The notes beneath the pieces were generated by a model that was not told the origin of the DNA, searched no databases, and worked only from the letters and a program-made list of their open reading frames with translations. A stretch of 64,000 nt of DNA from Spirochaeta thermophila DSM 6192 (GTDB lineage Bacteria > Spirochaetota > Spirochaetia > Winmispirales > Winmispiraceae), in contig NC_014484.1 in the NCBI RefSeq assembly GCF_000147075.1, forward strand, positions 1,443,501 to 1,507,500, in the 5' to 3' direction. Both the position numbers and the translations under genes were made by a program. Every line of letters begins with the position of its first letter. Within the stretch, counting starts at the first letter, position 1. Below are positions 62,228 to 64,000 of the stretch, piece after piece.

Positions 62228-63253
62228 TTACTTGAACACCCCCGTATCGATGAGACGCTGCATGAACACCCTCTGGGCGAAGGCGAAGACCACCAACGGT
62301 ATCACACTCGCGATGAGGGCCGCGGCCTGGATGAGGTGGTTCTGAGAGGTGTACATGTTGTTGAACACCGTGAGTCCTATGGAGATCGGATAGAGGTCCC
62401 CCTTCCCGGAGAGATAGATGAGCGGACCGAAGAAATCATTCCAGGCGAAGAAAAAGTGGAAGAGCGCCACCGCGATGATCGCGGGCGTGGCCTGAGGAGC
62501 GATGATCTGGAACAGGGTCCTCAGAGGCCCCGCACCATCGATACGTGCGGCCTCATCGAGTTCCCTCGGTATACCCATGAGGAACTGTCTGAGCAGGAAG
62601 ACGTTGTACGCATTCGAGAAGAAGGCCGGCACCATGAGGGGGAGCCATGTCCCCACCCAACCGAGAAAGTAGAACATCGCATACGTGGGTATGGACGTCA
62701 CCGCCGAGGGGAGGATGATGGTGGACATGAGGACCACGAACAGCACGTTCTTTCCCGGGAAGCTGAACCGGGCGAAGCCGTAGGCCACGAGGAGCGAGGA
62801 GAGCACGGTACCGAAGGTGGTGATCACTGCATAGAGCACGGTATTCTTGAGGAGCACGGGGAACTTCGTCGCCTTCCACGCCTCAGCGAAGTTGCTCCAC
62901 TGGGGATCGACCTTCCACACACGATCGAGGGTCCTCCAGTTCCCCTCCCATACGATCTGCTCACCCGGTTGTTGCGGATCCATGAACACGGAAGATGTCC
63001 GTCCCCTCTTCATCATGGCGAGTATGCGGACCTCTCCATCCACGGGAACCTCATAGAGGTCGTACTGCCTCCCTTCGTATTCCCAGGTCCTGGGCGAAAG
63101 AGGAAGGATGGAAAGTTTCGCGGATGCGATCTGATCCCTCGTCTTGAGCGACATGGACAACCCGTACATCAGGGGAAGGAGATACACCGCCGCCAACACG
63201 GCAACACCGAGGGTGAAGACGACTCGTCTGAGCAAAAGGCGTTGTTCTCTCAT
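62228..63253 (-). CDS. Sugar ABC transporter permease (MalG-like)
   Basis: A 341-residue inner-membrane protein with six helices and the EAA loop EAARIDGAGPLRTLFQIIAPQATP. A long extracytoplasmic insertion of about 100 residues (YEGRQYDLYEVPVDGEVRILAMMKRGRTSSVFMDPQQPGEQ) follows the first helix, unlike ordinary MalG, which has a much shorter loop. The start overlaps the other permease stop in ATGA. It imports oligosaccharides or sugars with a binding protein outside the window. Confidence 0.9.
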   Translation of the reverse strand: MREQRLLLRRVVFTLGVAVLAAVYLLPLMYGLSMSLKTRDQIASAKLSILPLSPRTWEYEGRQYDLYEVPVDGEVRILAMMKRGRTSSVFMDPQQPGEQIVWEGNWRTLDRVWKVDPQWSNFAEAWKATKFPVLLKNTVLYAVITTFGTVLSSLLVAYGFARFSFPGKNVLFVVLMSTIILPSAVTSIPTYAMFYFLGWVGTWLPLMVPAFFSNAYNVFLLRQFLMGIPRELDEAARIDGAGPLRTLFQIIAPQATPAIIAVALFHFFFAWNDFFGPLIYLSGKGDLYPISIGLTVFNNMYTSQNHLIQAAALIASVIPLVVFAFAQRVFMQRLIDTGVFK

Positions 63254-64000
63254 GATTCCTCTCCTCCTCCTGCATAGAAGACCCAGTATCGCGATGTCCT
63301 GAACAATATCAAAGTGAAGAAAAGACCCAGGAAAAAGATGATCCATGCGATCACTGCGCCATAGCCCATATTGAGATAGGTGAAGGCCTGCCGGTAGAAG
63401 TAGATCATGGGGAAGTTGGTCATTCCATTCGGGAATCCACTGCCCATGTTGATCACATAGGGCGGCAGGAAGTACTGCATGAGACCTATCACCCCTATCA
63501 CCACATTGTAGAACACCACCGGTGTGATGAGCGGAAGGGTGACGCTGAAGAACCGCTGCGCCGGTCCTGCTCCGTCGATCTGCGCCGCCTCGTAGAGCTC
63601 TATGGGAATCCCCTGGAGGCCGGCGAGGAAGATGATGATGGTGTTCCCCAGCCCCCACAATCCGATGAGGGTGTAGGTGAAGTAGATCAGTCTCGGATCG
63701 GCGAGCCACCTGATCCCGTCGGTACCGGTCACGTCGAGACCGGTGATCCCTTCGATCGCGAGGTTGATCCACCCTGTGTGCTCATTGAGCACCCCCTGCC
63801 ATATGATCACGGCCGCCACGAAGGGCACGATGGAAGGGAGGTAGAAGAGCGTCCTGAAAGCCCGCGTCCCCAGCAGATACCTGCTGTGGAGGAGCAGGGC
63901 CACGGCGAGTGCGAAGAGCATGCCGATGGGAAGGGAGATGAGCGCGAAGAGGAGTATGCGTCCCACCGAAGCCAGGACCTCCGGATCCTCCACGAAGGCC
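63250..64000 (-). CDS. Sugar ABC transporter permease (MalF-like), 5' part beyond window
   Basis: About 250 residues are visible, with helices starting GRILLFALISLPIGMLFALAVALLLHS and the EAA loop EAAQIDGAGPAQRFFSVTLPLITP. The usual N-terminal cytoplasmic region and first helix are absent, and reading continues to the window edge, so the gene is truncated by it. It is the upstream partner of the second permease, in one operon with GH30 and LacI 2. Confidence 0.88.
   Translation of the reverse strand, partial: AFVEDPEVLASVGRILLFALISLPIGMLFALAVALLLHSRYLLGTRAFRTLFYLPSIVPFVAAVIIWQGVLNEHTGWINLAIEGITGLDVTGTDGIRWLADPRLIYFTYTLIGLWGLGNTIIIFLAGLQGIPIELYEAAQIDGAGPAQRFFSVTLPLITPVVFYNVVIGVIGLMQYFLPPYVINMGSGFPNGMTNFPMIYFYRQAFTYLNMGYGAVIAWIIFFLGLFFTLILFRTSRYWVFYAGGGEES

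Overview
The window is 64 kb of GC-rich bacterial chromosome. Its gene content suggests an anaerobic, saccharolytic spirochaete close to Spirochaeta (Winmispira) thermophila: a multi-subunit electron-bifurcating [FeFe]-hydrogenase with a Rex regulator, secreted beta-1,3-glucanases under LacI control, a TRAP transporter, LemA/TPM proteins and a long spirochaete-style PRPP synthetase. The organism is my inference; no rRNA is present. I see no prophage, CRISPR array or replication origin.

Layout. 1-5.7 kb: GlnE-like adenylyltransferase, a frame-broken FGGY sugar kinase and PRPP synthetase. 5.7-7.0 kb: IS256-family copy 1, with its transposase killed by a stop codon. 7.0-18 kb: MATE exporter, CorA, ArgH, a decayed oxidoreductase, ClpB, a DUF3783 protein, a glutamine amidotransferase, an MntA/HepT toxin-antitoxin pair with a broken toxin frame, HisC and a PrsW-like membrane protease. 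18-20.4 kb: a CbiM-PDGLE cobalt/nickel transporter and IS256 copy 2, which is intact. 20.4-26.1 kb: initiator tRNA, LemA and two TPM proteins, a cupin, and a DctPQM TRAP transporter. 26.2-28.6 kb: a chelatase-type AAA+/VWA gene (chlD-like) whose two parts are joined only by a -1 shift at an A9 run, plus a DUF6512 membrane protein. 28.7-31.9 kb: a deoxynucleotidase-like protein and a YtrA-type operon (ABC ATPase, permease, GntR regulator, GIN-domain protein) with a palindromic operator. 32-37.8 kb: a thioredoxin-like protein, a 927-residue metalloprotease, a ZIP transporter, a zinc ribbon, RNase PH and a HEPN/MNT pair. 37.9-43 kb: a GldA/GldF/GldG/DUF4340 ABC system. 43-51.2 kb: the hydrogenase operon, and divergent from it Rex plus a four-gene putative signalling cassette. 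51.3-64 kb: two GH16 laminarinases, a very large GH94-like phosphorylase, two LacI regulators, a GH30 glycosidase and sugar ABC permeases.

How the parts fit. The last region reads as a beta-1,3-glucan utilisation locus. Lipoprotein GH16 enzymes cut laminarin outside the cell, ABC permeases import oligosaccharides, and cytosolic GH94-like and GH30 enzymes process them. Three promoters (at 53.3, 56.8 and 59.7 kb) carry near-identical LacI operators just downstream of the -10 box. NADH and ferredoxin from glycolysis would be reoxidised by the hydrogenase, whose promoter faces rex.

Five genes have single-base frame breaks: FGGY kinase, hepT, chlD (two places) and the second GH16. The chlD A9 site matches a known type of programmed frameshift. 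The others may be mutations or sequencing errors, and the sequence alone cannot decide.
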